From Hyphomicrobiales bacterium (GTDB taxonomy: Bacteria; Pseudomonadota; Alphaproteobacteria; Rhizobiales; Beijerinckiaceae): a DNA stretch of 6,949 nt. Positions 6,216-6,949 of the stretch are shown in pieces. The notes beneath the pieces are model-generated. The model was not told where the DNA came from. It did not search any database and saw nothing but the letters and a program-made list of their open reading frames with translations. Numbering within the stretch: position 1 is the first letter of the stretch; every line of letters begins with the position of its first letter. The DNA lies in NCBI GenBank assembly GCA_028290125.1, contig JAQGKM010000471.1, positions 1 through 6,949 of the forward strand, written 5' to 3'. Both the position numbers and the translations under genes were made by a program.

Positions 6216-6929
6216 TCAGAGCTTGTCTTCGATCGGCCCCATGAGACGCGCATATTCACGTTCGGCGAGGCCGTAGGATCCGGCCGCCAGTTCCTCGAGC
6301 GCCTGCCGGTCGCGCAACTGGATACGGCCACGCACGGCTCGAATGGCGTGCTTGCCTTCGAGGATGTGCATGGCGGTCGTCACGCCCGAGCGACGCACCG
6401 CGAGCATCATGGCGATGAACTCGTGCACGAGCGGCAGGTCCGCGTCGTGGCTGCGGTCGAAACTCATCAGCAACCAGCGCGCCAGCCGCTCCTCGATCGT
6501 GTAGCTGCCATGCGCCAGCGCCGTGAAGGCGATCTGCACCATCATGCTCTGCTGATAGCGCAAGACGAGGCGCAGCACGTTGGGACGCTCGTTGATCCAT
6601 TCGAGATAGCGCGCCGCCTCGATCGCCAGCGCGGTTCCGGGCAATTGCATCACGCTGCGCAACGCGGAGGTGTCGCCGATGCGTGTGAGATGATCGGTCA
6701 TGCCTTCGAAGCCGACCATGCCGACCTCGATCGCCTCGGAACCCTCGGAGCGCGCGATCATCGAACACATGCCGCTTTCAAAGAACCAGACGTGGCTGAT
6801 CGGCACGTCAGGCACGATCAGCTCCTGTTTGAGCTTCAGCTCGACGCGGTTGATGAAAGGCTCGATGAGTTTGTAATCGTCCGGCAGAACACGTTGCAGG
6901 ACACCGTTGGTGGTCTGGACTGCGGACAT
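6216..6929 (-). CDS. Crp/Fnr-superfamily transcriptional regulator
   Basis: 237-residue DNA-binding regulator. An N-terminal cyclic-nucleotide-binding-like beta-roll (about residues 20-105) contains VWFFESGMCSMIARSEGSEAIEVGMVGFEGM, given here only as a location (48-77, key residues Gly53, Gly70, Gly73, Gly76). A long dimer helix (about 108-140) and a winged helix-turn-helix (about 143-207) follow; the recognition region lies around FIAMMLAVRRSGVTTAMHIL (171-190), then the wing RGRIQLRDRQALEELA. The only cysteine is Cys55, so an Fnr-type iron-sulfur cluster is unlikely. Arg91-Ser92 resembles the phosphate-contacting Arg-Ser of E. coli CRP, but the preceding Gly-Glu-Leu motif is not seen, so cAMP binding is doubtful. 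The start at 6929 is chosen because GAGGAG lies five bases upstream; the ATG at 6944 has no site. It is convergent with the reductase/hydrolase pair, so it is not cotranscribed with it; its targets are unknown. Confidence 0.92.
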   Translation of the reverse strand: MSAVQTTNGVLQRVLPDDYKLIEPFINRVELKLKQELIVPDVPISHVWFFESGMCSMIARSEGSEAIEVGMVGFEGMTDHLTRIGDTSALRSVMQLPGTALAIEAARYLEWINERPNVLRLVLRYQQSMMVQIAFTALAHGSYTIEERLARWLLMSFDRSHDADLPLVHEFIAMMLAVRRSGVTTAMHILEGKHAIRAVRGRIQLRDRQALEELAAGSYGLAEREYARLMGPIEDKL

Positions 6930-6934
6930 GAGCG

Positions 6935-6940
6935 CTCCTC
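6935..6940 (-). promoter_or_regulatory. Shine-Dalgarno deciding the regulator start at 6929
   Basis: On the minus strand GAGGAG lies five bases before the ATG at 6929. It falls inside the extension that would be coded from the ATG at 6944, which supports the shorter form. Confidence 0.7.
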
Positions 6941-6949
6941 GCATGGCAA

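Overview
The window reads as a GC-rich alphaproteobacterial chromosome segment, most likely Hyphomicrobiales (Bradyrhizobium / Xanthobacteraceae-like). Pointers are the strong G/C third-position bias, the Bug-type solute receptor, and a Crp/Fnr-like regulator of a type common in that order. This placement is inferred from gene style only. Coding density is very high, with no gap above about 110 bases.

Layout: (1) 1-939 (+), a 5'-truncated CDF zinc/cobalt-type efflux transporter. (2) 996-4198 (+), a three-gene run: an exported alpha/beta-hydrolase-fold protein whose nucleophile position is Ala, a Bug/TctC-type periplasmic solute-binding protein with a Tat-like signal, and a two-domain cupin resembling homogentisate/gentisate-type dioxygenases. 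A strong intrinsic terminator (4218-4247) closes this run. (3) 4268-6179 (+), a tight pair: an aldo-keto reductase and a cytoplasmic alpha/beta hydrolase with an intact Ser-Asp-His triad, joined by a 13-base gap in which the second gene's Shine-Dalgarno overlaps the first gene's stop. (4) 6216-6929 (-), a Crp/Fnr-superfamily regulator convergent with the pair, with a GC-rich hairpin in the 36-base gap.

The middle five genes look like an accessory catabolic cluster: a periplasmic receptor for a small organic acid, a putative ring-cleaving or oxidative cupin, an NADPH reductase and a C-C or ester hydrolase. The substrate cannot be read from sequence. No membrane subunits of the tricarboxylate transporter (TctA/TctB) are present, so the receptor is an orphan here. 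The CDF transporter probably belongs to a separate unit.

The points most worth a second look are the hydrolase with Ala at the nucleophile elbow but retained Asp and His, exported next to a solute receptor; the duplicated cupin with differently built metal sites in its two halves; and the terminator placed directly in front of the reductase gene. I do not see a clearly new defence, mobile or RNA system, and no tRNA, rRNA, CRISPR or insertion sequence is visible.
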